Origin: Mycobacterium sp. AT1
GTDB lineage: Bacteria; Actinomycetota; Actinomycetes; Mycobacteriales; Mycobacteriaceae
Length of the DNA: 64,000 nucleotides
NCBI RefSeq assembly: GCF_002043095.1
Contig: NZ_MVOC01000011.1
Span: 43,234 to 107,233, forward strand
Direction: 5' to 3'
How positions within the stretch are numbered: the stretch's first letter is position 1; each line of letters opens with the position of its first letter. The position numbers and the translations under genes were made by a program. The notes under the pieces were generated by a model. The model made no database searches. It had not been told where the DNA came from and worked only from the letters and a program-made list of their open reading frames with translations. Below, piece by piece: positions 49,343 to 61,782 of this stretch.

Positions 49343-50827
49343 TTGACAGCAGACGCCGACCCGCCGTTCGTCGCAATCTGGAACGACGTCGTTGCGGAAC
49401 TCAACGGTGACGTGCCCTCCGACGCCACACCGGGCTTCACTTCCCCAAACCTCACCGCGCAGCAACGAGCCTGGCTCAAGCTGGTCAAACCCCTCGTCAT
49501 CGCCGAAGGGTTTGCTCTGCTGTCGGTTCCCACGCCATTCGTTCAGAACGAGATCGAACGGCACCTTCGGGAGCCGATCATCGCGAGTCTGAGCCGCCAT
49601 CTCGGCGGGCAGCGGATCGAACTCGGCGTGCGCGTCGAGACCCCCGCCCCTGACTCCGAGCGGGACGACGAGATTCGTGCCGACGCCCTCCACGACGCCG
49701 ACGAGGTCGACGAGGACGAAGAAGCTCTTGCCAGCGCCGAGGCCAGCTGGCCGGCGTACTTCACCAATCGGGCCCAGAATTCTCCGACAACCAACGACGT
49801 GAGTCTCAACCGTCGGTACACCTTCGACACCTTCGTCATCGGCTCGTCGAACCGATTCGCCCATGCTGCCACCCTCGCGATCGCCGAGGCCCCGGCCCGC
49901 GCCTACAACCCGCTGTTCATCTGGGGCGAGTCCGGCCTCGGCAAGACACACCTCCTTCACGCGGCCGGCAACTACGCCCAGCGACTGTTTCCCGGCATGC
50001 GGGTGAAGTACGTCTCGACCGAAGAGTTCACCAACGACTTCATCAACTCCCTCCGCGACGACCGCAAGGCGTCGTTCAAACGGAGTTACCGAGACATCGA
50101 CGTGCTGCTGGTCGACGACATTCAGTTCATCGAGGGCAAGGAAGGCATCCAGGAGGAGTTCTTCCACACGTTCAACACGCTGCACAACGCGAACAAGCAG
50201 ATCGTCATCTCCTCGGACCGTCCGCCGAAGCAGCTCGCGACGCTGGAAGATCGCCTGCGGACCCGGTTCGAGTGGGGTCTGATCACCGACGTTCAGCCGC
50301 CCGAGCTGGAGACGCGAATCGCCATCCTGCGCAAGAAGGCGCAGATGGACCGTCTGGACGTGCCGGACGACGTTCTGGAGCTCATCGCGAGCAGCATCGA
50401 ACGCAACATCCGCGAGCTCGAGGGCGCGCTCATCCGCGTCACCGCATTCGCGTCTCTCAACAAGGCCGCGATCGACAAGACGCTCGCCGAGATCGTGCTG
50501 CGCGATCTGATCTCCGATGCGAACTCGATGCAGATCAGCATCGCCACCATCATGGCCGCCACTGCCGAGTACTTCGAGATCACCATCGAAGAGCTTCGTG
50601 GGCCCGGTAAGACCCGTGCGTTGGCACAGTCTCGTCAGATCGCGATGTACCTGTGCCGGGAGCTCACCGATCTCTCGCTGCCGAAGATCGGTCATTCTTT
50701 CGGCCGTGACCACACCACGGTCATGTACGCCGAGCGCAAGATTCGCGGCGAGATGGCGCAGAAGCGTGAGATCTTCGACCACGTCAAGGAACTCACGACG
50801 CGGATCCGTCAGCGCTCCAAGCGCTGA
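49343..50827 (+). CDS. dnaA: Chromosomal replication initiator protein DnaA
   Basis: 494 aa from a TTG start (as in M. tuberculosis), with AGGGGGAA a few bases upstream. Domain I (about 5-95) includes [11 protein letters not shown] variable acidic linker (about 100-150) follows. The AAA+ domain III has Walker A GESGLGKT (195-202), Walker B LLVDDIQF and the sensor regions. Domain IV ends with the DnaA-box-reading signature [15 protein letters not shown]. It unwinds oriC and loads the helicase. Confidence 0.98.
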   Translation: MTADADPPFVAIWNDVVAELNGDVPSDATPGFTSPNLTAQQRAWLKLVKPLVIAEGFALLSVPTPFVQNEIERHLREPIIASLSRHLGGQRIELGVRVETPAPDSERDDEIRADALHDADEVDEDEEALASAEASWPAYFTNRAQNSPTTNDVSLNRRYTFDTFVIGSSNRFAHAATLAIAEAPARAYNPLFIWGESGLGKTHLLHAAGNYAQRLFPGMRVKYVSTEEFTNDFINSLRDDRKASFKRSYRDIDVLLVDDIQFIEGKEGIQEEFFHTFNTLHNANKQIVISSDRPPKQLATLEDRLRTRFEWGLITDVQPPELETRIAILRKKAQMDRLDVPDDVLELIASSIERNIRELEGALIRVTAFASLNKAAIDKTLAEIVLRDLISDANSMQISIATIMAATAEYFEITIEELRGPGKTRALAQSRQIAMYLCRELTDLSLPKIGHSFGRDHTTVMYAERKIRGEMAQKREIFDHVKELTTRIRQRSKR

Positions 50828-51378
50828 CCGTCGCCCGCAGCCTCTTCCTCCCCACCTTTCGAGTCACGTTTGGTGCTGTCGTGCGCCCAAAATTCGAGAA
50901 TCTTCTGCCTCGTTCGCACCACGAGTCACATGAATTGCTCGTGGACTACTCGTGCACAAGCCGTGGACCAATCACCGACTTCCGGCGGCGTCGTCCACAC
51001 TCGAGCCAGCCGTCCACAGCCCGCCGAATTACACACGTAGGTAGTCCACGAGTGACGCACGAGCGGACACCGCCTCCGACCTGCCAACCAACGCCTCGAT
51101 CCACAGGTTGCACAGCACCTATTACTGTTACTCATCTATCAATCTATTTCCTTCTTTAAAAGAAGCACCTGGGGAACGCGCCCTGTGGGCCGTCCAGAGA
51201 ACCGCCCTGGCGGGGCGCTTGTCACCCAGATGGATTAGCTTTCAACTTGAGGCCGGAGGCTCTACGGTGGGTCTTCGACAACCGGAACGGTCGTCGAACC
51301 GCAGCGTGGTGAAATGTCCGTAAGACACCCGTAGATCCGCTGCTCGTGCAAGTGGTGGGTTTTACCGAAGGGGACGCT
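50828..51378. other. oriC: Replication origin oriC (dnaA-dnaN intergenic region)
   Basis: A 551-base gap without a gene. DnaA-box-like nonamers with the TCCAC core occur near 50941 (TAGTCCACG, minus), 50962-50970 (TGGTCCACG, minus), 50991-50999 (TCGTCCACA), 51010-51018 (CCGTCCACA), 51042-51050 (TAGTCCACG) and 51097-51105 (CGATCCACA). An AT-rich stretch at about 51119-51165 follows, the only strongly AT-rich segment here, and is the likely unwinding element. It ends in the palindrome CTTCTTT-A-AAAGAAG (51151-51165). The dnaN promoter and ribosome-binding site occupy the right end. Confidence 0.9.
50938..51052. repeat. Inverted 12-base repeats in oriC
   Basis: CTCGTGGACTAC at 50938-50949 and its exact complement GTAGTCCACGAG at 51041-51052 lie 91 bases apart and each contains a DnaA-box-like core in opposite orientation. 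They bracket the central DnaA-box cluster of oriC. Confidence 0.8.
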
Positions 51379-52578
51379 ATGGACGCGGCGACGACGACAA
51401 TTGGTACCGATCTGAAGTTTCGGCTGGTGCGCGAAGACTTCGCGGACGCCGTGGCCTGGGTTGCCCGCATCCTTCCGACGCGGCCGACCGTGCCGGTGCT
51501 CTCGGGTGTGCTGCTGACCGGCTCCGAGGACGGTTTGACCATCTCCGGCTACGACTACGAAGTTTCGGCCGAGGTCCGGGTTGCCGCTGAAATAGCTTCT
51601 CCTGGAAGCGTTCTCGTCTCAGGGCGGCTGTTGTCCGACATCACCAAGTCGCTGCCTGCCAAGCCGGTCGACGTCACCGTCGAAGGCACCAGGGTTTCAC
51701 TGACCTGCGGCAGCGCCCGGTTCTCGCTTCCCACCATGGCCGTGGAGGACTACCCCACGCTGCCGCAGCTGCCCGAGGAAACCGGCGTTGTGGCATCCGA
51801 CTTGTTCGCCCAGGCCATTGGTCAGGTAGCCGTCGCGGCCGGCCGTGACGACACGCTGCCGATGCTGACGGGCATTCGGGTGGAGATCTCCGGCGACAAG
51901 GTCGTGCTGGCGGCGACCGACCGATTCCGTCTTGCCGTGCGCGAGCTCACGTGGACCACGAACACCGCGGACATCGAGGCCGCCGTCCTGGTTCCTGCGA
52001 AGACACTCGCCGAGGCGGCCAGGGCCGGTAGTGACGGTGCCGACGTCCACCTGTCCCTCGGGGCTGGTGCGGCCGTTGGCAAGGAGGGACTGCTTGGCAT
52101 TCGAAGCAACGGCAAGCGCACCACCAGTCGCCTGCTGGACGCCGAATTCCCGAAGTTCCGTCAACTCCTGCCGGCCGAACACACCGCCGTCGCCACGGTT
52201 GGCGTCGCCGAGCTGACCGAGGCGATCAAACGTGTTGCGCTGGTTGCCGACCGCGGTGCCCAGGTCCGGATGGAGTTCACCGAGGACTCGCTGCGGCTGA
52301 CCGCCGGTGGCGAAGACGCCGTGGGTCGCGCGGAGGAGGACCTGCCGGTGGAGTTCTCCGGTGAGCCGTTGACCATTGCGTTCAACCCGACGTACCTCAC
52401 CGATGGGCTCGGTTCGTTGCACACTCCGAAGGTGACGTTCGGTTTCACGACATCCAGCCGTCCCGCAGTGTTGCGTCCGGCGGGTGATGATGATTCGCAT
52501 GTCGGTGCGAGCGGTCCGTTCCCGGCCGCCCAAACCGACTACGTGTATCTGTTGATGCCGGTTCGCCTTCCAGGGTGA
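51379..52578 (+). CDS. dnaN: DNA polymerase III beta subunit (sliding clamp)
   Basis: 399 aa from ATG 51379, giving the N-terminus MDAATTTIG that matches known mycobacterial DnaN; GAAGGGGA upstream is the ribosome-binding site. Three clamp domains are recognisable, with [15 protein letters not shown] and [13 protein letters not shown], and the conserved C-terminal YLLMPVRL. It tethers the polymerase to DNA and docks repair proteins. An upstream in-frame start at 51346 is less likely. Confidence 0.97.
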   Translation: MDAATTTIGTDLKFRLVREDFADAVAWVARILPTRPTVPVLSGVLLTGSEDGLTISGYDYEVSAEVRVAAEIASPGSVLVSGRLLSDITKSLPAKPVDVTVEGTRVSLTCGSARFSLPTMAVEDYPTLPQLPEETGVVASDLFAQAIGQVAVAAGRDDTLPMLTGIRVEISGDKVVLAATDRFRLAVRELTWTTNTADIEAAVLVPAKTLAEAARAGSDGADVHLSLGAGAAVGKEGLLGIRSNGKRTTSRLLDAEFPKFRQLLPAEHTAVATVGVAELTEAIKRVALVADRGAQVRMEFTEDSLRLTAGGEDAVGRAEEDLPVEFSGEPLTIAFNPTYLTDGLGSLHTPKVTFGFTTSSRPAVLRPAGDDDSHVGASGPFPAAQTDYVYLLMPVRLPG

Positions 52579-52609
52579 CCGGCCCTAGCACCACGAAATA
52601 GAGGCGTAC

Positions 52610-53503
52610 ATGCAACTCGGGTTGGTCGGTCTCGGCAAAATGGGCTTCAACATGCGGGAACGCCTTCGCAAGGGCGGCCACGAAGTGATCGGCTACGACC
52701 CTCGGCCCGAGGTGACCGACGTTCCCGATCTAGCCGGGCTTGCCGCGGCGCTGACCGCGCCGCGCGTGGTGTGGGTGATGGTGCCCTCGGGCGACATCAC
52801 CACCGGGACCATCGCCGGTCTCGCCGAGGTTCTCAGCCCGGGTGACATGGTCGTCGACGGTGGCAACTCGCGTTACACCGAAGACGGACCGCACGCCGCG
52901 TTGCTGGCGGAGAAGGGCATCGGCTTCGTCGACGCCGGTGTGTCCGGCGGCATTTGGGGTCTCACCGAGGGGTACGGCCTGATGGTCGGCGGCAGCGACG
53001 CCGACGTGGAAAAGGTCATGCCCATCTTCGACACGCTCCGTCCGCCAGGACCGCGGGAAGACGGCTTCGTGCACGCCGGTCCCGTCGGGGCAGGTCACTT
53101 CGCCAAGATGGTTCACAACGGCGTCGAGTACGCCATGATGACCGCCTACGGCGAGGGTTACGAATTGCTCGCCGCGTCAGACCTGATCAAGAGTCCGCAG
53201 GCGGTCTATCAGGCGTGGTCCAACGGGACCGTGGTCAGGTCGTGGCTGCAACAGCTGCTCGCCAAGGCGCTCAAGGAGGATCCGAAGCTCGCGGAGATTC
53301 GGGGTTACACCGACGATTCGGGCGAGGGTCGCTGGACCGTCGAGGAAGCCATTCGGCTCCGTGTCCCGGTTCCCGCAATTGCGGCGTCCCTGTTTGCGAG
53401 ATTCCTTTCCCGACAAGATGATTCGCCGACTATGAAGGCCGTCGCGGCGCTGCGGAACCAGTTCGGCGGCCACGCGGTCCAGCGGATCCACGAGTCGGGT
53501 TGA
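52610..53503 (+). CDS. gnd: 6-Phosphogluconate dehydrogenase, short decarboxylating form
   Basis: 297 aa, the short bacterial Gnd type. NAD(P)-binding GLGKMGFNM (near 7-15), substrate motif DGGNSRYTEDG and the catalytic lysine region GAGHFAKMVHNGVEY. It oxidises 6-phosphogluconate to ribulose 5-phosphate and CO2. The gene sits between dnaN and recF, a placement known from fast-growing mycobacteria and absent from M. tuberculosis. It starts 31 bases after dnaN. Confidence 0.94.
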   Translation: MQLGLVGLGKMGFNMRERLRKGGHEVIGYDPRPEVTDVPDLAGLAAALTAPRVVWVMVPSGDITTGTIAGLAEVLSPGDMVVDGGNSRYTEDGPHAALLAEKGIGFVDAGVSGGIWGLTEGYGLMVGGSDADVEKVMPIFDTLRPPGPREDGFVHAGPVGAGHFAKMVHNGVEYAMMTAYGEGYELLAASDLIKSPQAVYQAWSNGTVVRSWLQQLLAKALKEDPKLAEIRGYTDDSGEGRWTVEEAIRLRVPVPAIAASLFARFLSRQDDSPTMKAVAALRNQFGGHAVQRIHESG

Positions 53504-53542
53504 GTCCTTGAGTTCGACGATGAAGCGGTGCGAGGCGGCTAG

Positions 53543-54703
53543 GTGTACGTACGTCAACTGGGTCTGACCGATTTTCGGTCCTGGTCACGACTCGAGTTGC
53601 TGCTGGAGCCGGGGCGGACGGTCTTCGTCGGCCCCAACGGCTTCGGCAAGACGAACATCGTTGAGGCCCTGTGGTATTCGTCGACTCTGGGATCCCACCG
53701 GGTGGGTGCCGACGCACCGCTGATTAGAGCGGGAGCCGATCGCGCGATCGTCTCGACCATCGTGGTGAACGAGGGCCGGGAGTTGGCGGTCGACCTCGAG
53801 ATCACCGCCGGACGGGCGAACAAGGCGCGGCTCAACCGCTCCCCCGTGCGCAGCGCCCGGGAGATTCTCGGCGCCATTCGCGCGGTGCTGTTCGCCCCGG
53901 AGGACTTGGCGTTGGTCCGTGGCGACCCCGGTGAACGCCGTCGGTACCTCGACGAGCTCGCCACCACCCGACGACCGTCGGTGGCAGGGGTGCGAGCGGA
54001 CTACGACAAGGTTCTTCGGCAGCGGGCGGCACTTCTGAAATCCGCTGCGGGAGCGCGCTTTCGGGGCGACTCGAGCGCTCTCGAGACACTCGACGTGTGG
54101 GACGGTCATCTCGCGGCGCACGGAGCGCGGCTCATTGCCGCCCGGGTCGCCCTGGTCAACATGCTGGCCCCGGAAGTCGAGAAGGCCTATCAATTGCTGG
54201 CGCCAGCGTCGCGACCCGCGTCGATCAGGTATCGCAGTTCGGTGGAAGCCGTAGAGGAAGAAGCCGCGACCGGTACACCGAGTGTCGAGGTCTTCGAGGT
54301 GGGACTCCTCGACGAGCTGGCCCGAAAGAGGTCCGCGGAGTTGGAACGTGGTGTCTGCCTTGTCGGTCCCCACCGGGATGATCTGGAGTTGCGTCTCGGG
54401 GATCAACCCGCGAAGGGATTTGCCAGTCACGGTGAGTCCTGGTCGACGGCGCTGTCGTTGAGATTGGCTGCCTATGAACTACTTCGGTCGGAGGGGTCGG
54501 ATCCGGTGTTGTTGCTCGACGACGTGTTCGCCGAACTCGACAACGCACGTCGACGTGCCCTGGTCGAGGTGGCCTCGTCGGCCGAGCAGGTGCTGGTGAC
54601 CGCCGCGGTGGCCGAGGACATCCCCCAGGATTGGGATGCCCGCAGGATCGTCGTCGGAATGCGCGACGACGACTCCGGTCGACTGTCGGAGGTGACCGAG
54701 TGA
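53543..54703 (+). CDS. recF: DNA replication and repair protein RecF
   Basis: 386 aa from GTG 53543. SMC-like ATPase: Walker [10 protein letters not shown] (near 31-39), signature-like region [15 protein letters not shown], Walker [13 protein letters not shown]. It binds gapped DNA and helps load RecA with RecO and RecR. Its stop overlaps the next gene by four bases (GTGA). Confidence 0.96.
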   Translation: MYVRQLGLTDFRSWSRLELLLEPGRTVFVGPNGFGKTNIVEALWYSSTLGSHRVGADAPLIRAGADRAIVSTIVVNEGRELAVDLEITAGRANKARLNRSPVRSAREILGAIRAVLFAPEDLALVRGDPGERRRYLDELATTRRPSVAGVRADYDKVLRQRAALLKSAAGARFRGDSSALETLDVWDGHLAAHGARLIAARVALVNMLAPEVEKAYQLLAPASRPASIRYRSSVEAVEEEAATGTPSVEVFEVGLLDELARKRSAELERGVCLVGPHRDDLELRLGDQPAKGFASHGESWSTALSLRLAAYELLRSEGSDPVLLLDDVFAELDNARRRALVEVASSAEQVLVTAAVAEDIPQDWDARRIVVGMRDDDSGRLSEVTE

Positions 54704-55269
54704 GCGATCCGACGGATGATGCCGACGCCCAGGGTCCACCGCCCGAACTCGCGCACATCAGGGGTATGGACCTGGTCCGCCGGACGCTTGAGGAAGCTCG
54801 CGGCGCGGCGCGCAGTCAAGGAAAGGACGTCGGGCACGGGCGGACGTCGACGTCGTCGAAGCGGGTTCCGAATCGCGGTGGCCGGCGGAGATGGTCGGGG
54901 CCAGGGCCGGATTCGCGGGATCCGCAGACGCTTGGCTCGTTGACGTCGCAGTTGGCGAAGAGCAGAGGGTGGGCGTCGAAGGTTGCCGAGGGTTCGGTGT
55001 TTGGACAGTGGGAGAGCGTCGTCGGCGAGCAGATCGCCGAGCACGCGAACCCCACGACGCTGCGGGACGGGATTCTGACAGTGGAGGCCGAGTCCACCGC
55101 GTGGGCCACTCAGCTGCGGATGGTGCAGCCCCAGTTGTTGGCCAAGATCGCGGCGGCCGTCGGCGACGGCGTCGTCACCAGCCTGAAGATCGTGGGTCCC
55201 GCTGCCCCGACGTGGCGCAAGGGTAAGTACAACGTGCCGGGCCGTGGTCCGCGCGACACCTACGGATAG
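54700..55269 (+). CDS. DUF721 domain protein (Rv0004-like)
   Basis: 189 aa from GTG 54700. A charged, low-complexity N-terminal half precedes a DUF721 (DciA-related) domain in the C-terminal 100 residues: [34 protein letters not shown] and [10 protein letters not shown]. DciA proteins help load the replicative helicase in bacteria without DnaC, so a role in replication initiation is likely but not shown for this gene here. Coupled to recF by overlap; 220 bases before gyrB. Confidence 0.9.
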   Translation: MSDPTDDADAQGPPPELAHIRGMDLVRRTLEEARGAARSQGKDVGHGRTSTSSKRVPNRGGRRRWSGPGPDSRDPQTLGSLTSQLAKSRGWASKVAEGSVFGQWESVVGEQIAEHANPTTLRDGILTVEAESTAWATQLRMVQPQLLAKIAAAVGDGVVTSLKIVGPAAPTWRKGKYNVPGRGPRDTYG

Positions 55270-55405
55270 CCGATTCCGGCGCGATCTGAGAGCGCCGACA
55301 ACGTGCGCAACCCCACGTTCGGTCGTCGGGACGCGTGGTTGGCTGAGAAATTCCGCGCACGGCTCATTTAGGTACATGAAACCGTCGCCTCAGAGTCGGT
55401 CCTGA

Positions 55406-57514
<2,109 letters not shown>

Positions 57515-57550
57515 CGGCCAGTATCCAAAGACGAATAGGGCTGACACACG

Positions 57551-60121
57551 ATGACTGACACCACTCTGCCCCCGGGCGGCGACGACGGCGCCATCACCGA
57601 CCGCATCGAACCGGTCGACATCCAGCAGGAGATGCAGCGCAGCTACATCGATTACGCGATGAGCGTCATCGTCGGCCGTGCGCTCCCGGAGGTTCGCGAC
57701 GGCCTGAAGCCCGTGCACCGCCGCGTGCTGTACGCGATGTACGACTCGGGCTTCCGCCCCGACCGCGGCCACGCGAAATCCGCACGCTCCGTTGCCGAGA
57801 CGATGGGCAACTATCACCCGCACGGCGACTCGTCGATCTACGACACCCTGGTCCGGATGGCCCAGCCGTGGTCGTTGCGGTATCCCCTGGTCGACGGGCA
57901 GGGCAACTTCGGCTCGCCAGGCAACGATCCGCCAGCGGCGATGCGGTACACCGAAGCACGTCTCACGCCGCTGGCGATGGAGATGTTGCGTGAAATCGAC
58001 GAGGAGACAGTCGATTTCATCCCGAACTACGACGGCCGGGTGCAAGAGCCGACCGTCCTGCCGTCCCGCTTCCCCAACCTGTTGGCGAACGGCTCTGGCG
58101 GCATCGCGGTCGGCATGGCCACCAACATGCCGCCGCACAACCTTCGGGAACTCGCCGAGGCGGTGTTCTGGTGCCTCGACAACTTCGACGCCGACGAAGA
58201 GGCCACCCTTGCGGCGGTCACCGAGCGGGTCAAGGGACCTGACTTCCCCACCTACGGACTGATCGTCGGCTCGCAGGGCATCCACGACGCCTACACGACC
58301 GGCCGCGGCTCCATCCGCATGCGCGGTGTCGTGGAGGTCGAAGAGGACAGCAAGGGCCGCACCCTGCTCGTCATCACCGAGCTCCCCTACCAGGTCAACC
58401 ACGACAACTTCATCACCTCGATAGCCGACCAGGTGCGCGACGGCAAGCTCGCGGGCATCTCCAACATCGAGGACCAGGGCAGCGACCGGGTCGGCATGCG
58501 GATCGTCGTCGAGGTCAAGCGCGACGCCGTGGCCAAGGTCGTGCTGAACAACCTCTACAAGCACACCCAGCTGCAGACCAGCTTCGGCGCCAACATGCTG
58601 TCGATCGTCGACGGTGTGCCTCGCACGCTGCGGATCGACCAGCTGATCCGCCTGTACGTCGTCCACCAGTTGGACGTCATCGTCCGGCGCACCATCTACC
58701 GGCTGCGCAAGGCCAACGAACGCGCCCACATCTTGCGTGGTTTGGTCAAGGCTCTCGACGCGTTGGACGAGGTCATCGCGCTCATCCGTGCGTCGGCGAA
58801 CGTCGACGTGGCGCGGGCCGGCCTGATCGAGCTGTTGGACGTCGACGACATCCAGGCGCAGGCGATCCTCGACATGCAGCTGCGGCGCCTGGCCGCCCTC
58901 GAACGTCAGCGCATCGTCGACGACCTGGCCAAGATCGAAGCCGAGATCGCCGACCTCGAGGACACCCTCGCCAAGCCGGAGCGGCAACGGAAGATCGTCC
59001 GCGACGAGCTTGCGGAACTGGCCGAGAAGTACGGCGACGACCGTCGCACCCGGATCATCCCGGCCGACGGCGACGTCGCCGACGAGGACCTCATCGCGCG
59101 CGAAGAGGTCGTCGTCACCATCACCGACACCGGGTACGCCAAGCGGACCAAGTCCGACCTGTACCGAAGCCAGAAGCGTGGCGGCAAGGGTGTGCAGGGC
59201 GCGGGACTGAAGCAGGACGACATCGTCCGGCACTTCTTCGTCGGCTCCACCCACGACTGGATCCTGTTCTTCACCACCCAGGGTCGGGTGTACCGGGCGA
59301 AGGCCTACGAACTGCCGGAGGCGTCGCGGACGGCCCGCGGCCAGCACGTCGCGAATCTGCTGGCGTTCCAGCCGGAGGAGCGCATCGCGCAGGTCATCCA
59401 GATCAAGTCCTACGAGGACGCGCCGTACCTGGTGCTCGCCACGAAGAACGGACTGGTCAAGAAGTCCAAGTTGACGGACTTCGACTCGAACCGCTCCGGA
59501 GGCATCGTCGCGGTCAACCTCCGCGACGGTGACGAGCTCGTCGGGGCCGTGCTGTGCTCGGCCGAAGAGGACCTGCTGCTCGTCTCGGCCAAGGGCCAGT
59601 CGATCCGGTTCTCGGCCACCGACGAGGCGCTGCGGCCGATGGGCCGCGCCACCTCCGGCGTGCAGGGCATGCGGTTCAACGAGGAAGACCAGCTGCTGTC
59701 GCTGAACGTGGTCCGTGAGGGCACGTACCTCCTGGTGGCGACGTCGGGTGGTTACTCCAAGCGGACGGCCATCGACGAGTACACCCCACAGGGGCGCGGC
59801 GGCAAGGGCATCCTGACGATCCAGTACGACCCCAAGCGTGGCACTCTGGTCGGAGCGTTGATCGTCGACGAGGACACCGAGCTCTACGCCATCACCTCGG
59901 GTGGGGGCGTCATCCGGACCGTGGCACGTCAAGTGCGCAAGGCCGGGCGGCAAACCAAGGGCGTGCGCTTGATGAACCTCGGCGATGGCGACACACTGAT
60001 TGCCGTCGCCCGCAACGCTGACGAGGACGCCTCTGACGAAGTCGTGGAAGGCGTCGTAGACGGAGTTGCCGAAGACGTCGTCGATGTCGTCGACGACGAC
60101 TCACAGACTGACCCGAGCTAA
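57551..60121 (+). CDS. gyrA: DNA gyrase subunit A
   Basis: 856 aa. The winged-helix region carries the quinolone-determining segment [10 protein letters not shown] (residues 90-98) and the catalytic tyrosine Y133 in MRYTEARL. The C-terminal beta-pinwheel has the GyrA box QKRGGKG. Residue 94 is serine where M. tuberculosis has alanine 90. The first 15 residues and an acidic C-terminal tail ([14 protein letters not shown]) extend the chain beyond the 838 aa of M. tuberculosis. Starts 36 bases after gyrB, one operon. Confidence 0.98.
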   Translation: MTDTTLPPGGDDGAITDRIEPVDIQQEMQRSYIDYAMSVIVGRALPEVRDGLKPVHRRVLYAMYDSGFRPDRGHAKSARSVAETMGNYHPHGDSSIYDTLVRMAQPWSLRYPLVDGQGNFGSPGNDPPAAMRYTEARLTPLAMEMLREIDEETVDFIPNYDGRVQEPTVLPSRFPNLLANGSGGIAVGMATNMPPHNLRELAEAVFWCLDNFDADEEATLAAVTERVKGPDFPTYGLIVGSQGIHDAYTTGRGSIRMRGVVEVEEDSKGRTLLVITELPYQVNHDNFITSIADQVRDGKLAGISNIEDQGSDRVGMRIVVEVKRDAVAKVVLNNLYKHTQLQTSFGANMLSIVDGVPRTLRIDQLIRLYVVHQLDVIVRRTIYRLRKANERAHILRGLVKALDALDEVIALIRASANVDVARAGLIELLDVDDIQAQAILDMQLRRLAALERQRIVDDLAKIEAEIADLEDTLAKPERQRKIVRDELAELAEKYGDDRRTRIIPADGDVADEDLIAREEVVVTITDTGYAKRTKSDLYRSQKRGGKGVQGAGLKQDDIVRHFFVGSTHDWILFFTTQGRVYRAKAYELPEASRTARGQHVANLLAFQPEERIAQVIQIKSYEDAPYLVLATKNGLVKKSKLTDFDSNRSGGIVAVNLRDGDELVGAVLCSAEEDLLLVSAKGQSIRFSATDEALRPMGRATSGVQGMRFNEEDQLLSLNVVREGTYLLVATSGGYSKRTAIDEYTPQGRGGKGILTIQYDPKRGTLVGALIVDEDTELYAITSGGGVIRTVARQVRKAGRQTKGVRLMNLGDGDTLIAVARNADEDASDEVVEGVVDGVAEDVVDVVDDDSQTDPS

Positions 60122-60131
60122 GGAGCCGTAG

Positions 60132-61067
60132 GTGGGTTCACCGAACGAACCTGGACCACCGCGCACCGGCGACGGTCCAGGTAGCACGAACGGCGCTCAC
60201 GAGGCCGGCCCGGCGAACGGTGCCGGGTCGAGCGGTGACGTTCCGCCGTGGCAGCGGGGTGCTGCGACGCGGCCCAGGCAGCCAGAGGGTCCGCGCGCAG
60301 GTGCGGCCGCTGGTCACCAGGGCGGCGGCTCGCCAAGTGCCGATGCGCGGCTGAACCGGTTCATCTCGGGTGGACCTGCCAACGGTCCGGCGCAGGCTTC
60401 TCCCCCGCGTGAGTCGACGCCTCCTCGTGAGGCGGGTCCCGCCCGTGAGCCTGCGCCCGCCCGTGAGTCGACGCCGGCGCGTGACTCGGTTCCCACCCGG
60501 GAGTCCGCTCCGACGAAGACTGACGCCGTGCCGCCCAATCGCAATGAGCCGGCCCGGTCGGAGGCCTACGCCAGCGAGCTCCCCGACCTGTCGGGTGTCG
60601 CCCCCCGCGGGCCGCGTAAGCCAACGGCTGAGCGGACGGCCGCCGAGCCGTCGTCGCGGCCGTCGTCGCCCGCCACGCGCGCCTCGGCGGCGAGCCGGTC
60701 GCAGGGGCCGGTGCGGGCGAGCATGCAGATTCGGCGGTTCGATCCGTGGAGCGTGCTGAAGGTCTCGCTGGTGCTGAGCGTTGCGCTGTTCTTCGTCTGG
60801 ATGATCGCCGTCGCGTTCCTGTACTTGGTGCTCGGCGGAATGGGTGTGTGGACGAAGCTGAACAGCAACGTCGGCGACCTGCTCACCAGTGCCAGCGGCA
60901 GCGGTGGCGAATTGGTTTCCAGCGGAACGATTTTCGGCGGCGCGGCCCTCATCGGTCTGGTCAACATCGTGCTGCTGACGGCGATGGCGACGTGCGGTGC
61001 GTTCATCTACAACCTGACCACCGACCTCGTCGGCGGCGTCGAGGTGACCCTCGCCGACAGGGACTGA
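60132..61067 (+). CDS. DUF3566 membrane protein (Rv0007-like)
   Basis: 311 aa from GTG 60132, 10 bases after gyrA. The first 195 residues are disordered and rich in Pro, Ala, Glu and Arg, with tandem-like [15 protein letters not shown] units (about residues 95-130). The C-terminal 110 residues are the DUF3566 domain with two membrane helices (about 211-237 and 275-300). Similar proteins sit downstream of gyrA in many actinobacteria. Function unknown; it may anchor or regulate near the origin. Confidence 0.9.
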   Translation: MGSPNEPGPPRTGDGPGSTNGAHEAGPANGAGSSGDVPPWQRGAATRPRQPEGPRAGAAAGHQGGGSPSADARLNRFISGGPANGPAQASPPRESTPPREAGPAREPAPARESTPARDSVPTRESAPTKTDAVPPNRNEPARSEAYASELPDLSGVAPRGPRKPTAERTAAEPSSRPSSPATRASAASRSQGPVRASMQIRRFDPWSVLKVSLVLSVALFFVWMIAVAFLYLVLGGMGVWTKLNSNVGDLLTSASGSGGELVSSGTIFGGAALIGLVNIVLLTAMATCGAFIYNLTTDLVGGVEVTLADRD

Positions 61068-61078
61068 ACACCCGCGGT

Positions 61079-61108
61079 TTGGGGCGATGGCAGTGGTTGC
61101 GGTAACCT
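61079..61108 (+). promoter_or_regulatory. Candidate promoter of tRNA-Ile
   Basis: TTGGGG (61079-61084) and TAACCT (61103-61108) with an 18-base spacer precede tRNA-Ile by 27 bases. A weak -35 keeps this tentative. Confidence 0.35.
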
Positions 61109-61135
61109 CGTCCCTCGGCCGTCGTATGTGAATAC

Positions 61136-61209
61136 GGGCCTGTAGCTCAGGTGGTTAGAGCGCTTCGCTGATAACGAAGAGGTCGGAGGTTCGAGTCCTC
61201 CCAGGCCCA
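61136..61209 (+). tRNA. ileT: tRNA-Ile (GAT anticodon)
   Basis: 74 bases. Acceptor arms GGGCCTG and CAGGCCC pair perfectly. The anticodon loop CTGATAA, flanked by CTTCG/CGAAG, carries GAT. The T-loop TTCGAGT is typical. The 3' CCA is not encoded. It is the conserved tRNA-Ile downstream of gyrA in mycobacteria. Confidence 0.96.
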
Positions 61210-61238
61210 CGGTTTGCCTTACCGAGAGAGGGTGCACT

Positions 61239-61343
61239 GTGAGAGTTTTCGTAGTGCTCACCCTTCTCGTCGCGGCGGTGGTGGTCGTCAGATCCCGCAA
61301 CCGCGTCGAGGTGTGGCATGTGGCCGCCGATCAGCCAAGCTGA
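61239..61343 (+). CDS. Tiny membrane protein between tRNA genes, DLW-39-like
   Basis: 34 aa from GTG 61239. One hydrophobic helix (FVVLTLLVAAVVVV) is followed by a basic RSRNR and a C-terminal EVWHVAADQPS. A small protein of the DLW-39 family is commonly annotated between tRNA-Ile and tRNA-Ala in mycobacteria, and the tail with a tryptophan and A-x-D resembles it, though the DLW motif itself is EVW here. The GTG is preceded by GAGAGAGGG. Function unknown. Confidence 0.6.
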   Translation: MRVFVVLTLLVAAVVVVRSRNRVEVWHVAADQPS

Positions 61344-61352
61344 TCACCAAGA

Positions 61353-61425
61353 GGGGCCTTAGCTCAGTTGGTAGAGCGCTGCCTTTGCAAGGCAGATGTC
61401 AGGAGTTCGAATCTCCTAGGCTCCA
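61353..61425 (+). tRNA. alaT: tRNA-Ala (TGC anticodon)
   Basis: 73 bases. Acceptor GGGGCCT pairs with AGGCTCC with one G:U. The anticodon stem CTGCC/GGCAG encloses TTTGCAA with anticodon TGC. The T-arm GGAGTTCGAATCTCC is perfect. A prophage remnant begins immediately after, so the tRNA 3' end is the likely attachment site. Confidence 0.96.
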
Positions 61426-61437
61426 CAACAGAAACAC

Positions 61438-61465
61438 CAGGTCAGACCGCATATGGTCTGGCCTG
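61438..61465 (+). terminator. Hairpin after tRNA-Ala
   Basis: An 11-base stem (61438-61448 with 61455-61465, one mismatch) and a six-base loop GCATAT lie 12 bases after the tRNA. It is well placed to end the tRNA transcript and also sits between the tRNA and the integrase stop. Confidence 0.6.
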
Positions 61466-61473
61466 TTCTGCTG

Positions 61474-61782
61474 TCAGGCGGCGTCCGTGCCCACACTTTG
61501 CCCACAATCGCGAGTTAAAAGGGCGTTGATGGCTACGCCGACGGCCTCGACGTCGGACCCGTAGAGGTGCCCGTAGCAATCCAGCGTCAGGCCCGCCGAT
61601 TCATGGCCGAGCATGTTCTGTAGCGCCTTGATGTTGGCGCCGGCCTGGATGGCGAGCGAGGCCGCGGTGTGCCGCAACTCATGGAGCTTGAACTCGTAGA
61701 CCGTCTCGCCACCGACCGTTCGTGGGAACAATGCGGCGGCCGCCACGGCTTGGGACCACCACCGCCTGACGGCGAAGAATGA
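61474..61782 (-). pseudogene. int: Tyrosine recombinase (phage integrase), C-terminal fragment
   Basis: About 100 residues remain. HELRHTAASL carries the second catalytic arginine with its preceding histidine (H-x-x-R), LGHESAGLTLDCYGHLY carries the conserved histidine and the nucleophilic tyrosine. The arm-binding and core-binding domains, the first catalytic arginine and the lysine are missing. The open frame stops at a TGA at 61783-61785, inside the tape-measure-like sequence. The gene reads towards tRNA-Ala, as expected for an integrase next to its att site. It cannot be active. Confidence 0.8.

Noticed and set aside
51119..51165. DnaA-trio element in the AT-rich part of oriC
   Set aside because: The repeated GAT on the minus strand has a four-base period, not the three-base period of DnaA-trios.
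60380..60520. Tandem-like units in the DUF3566 gene as a possible minisatellite
   Set aside because: The units are short, imperfect REP/REST-type protein repeats in a disordered region; DNA identity is low.
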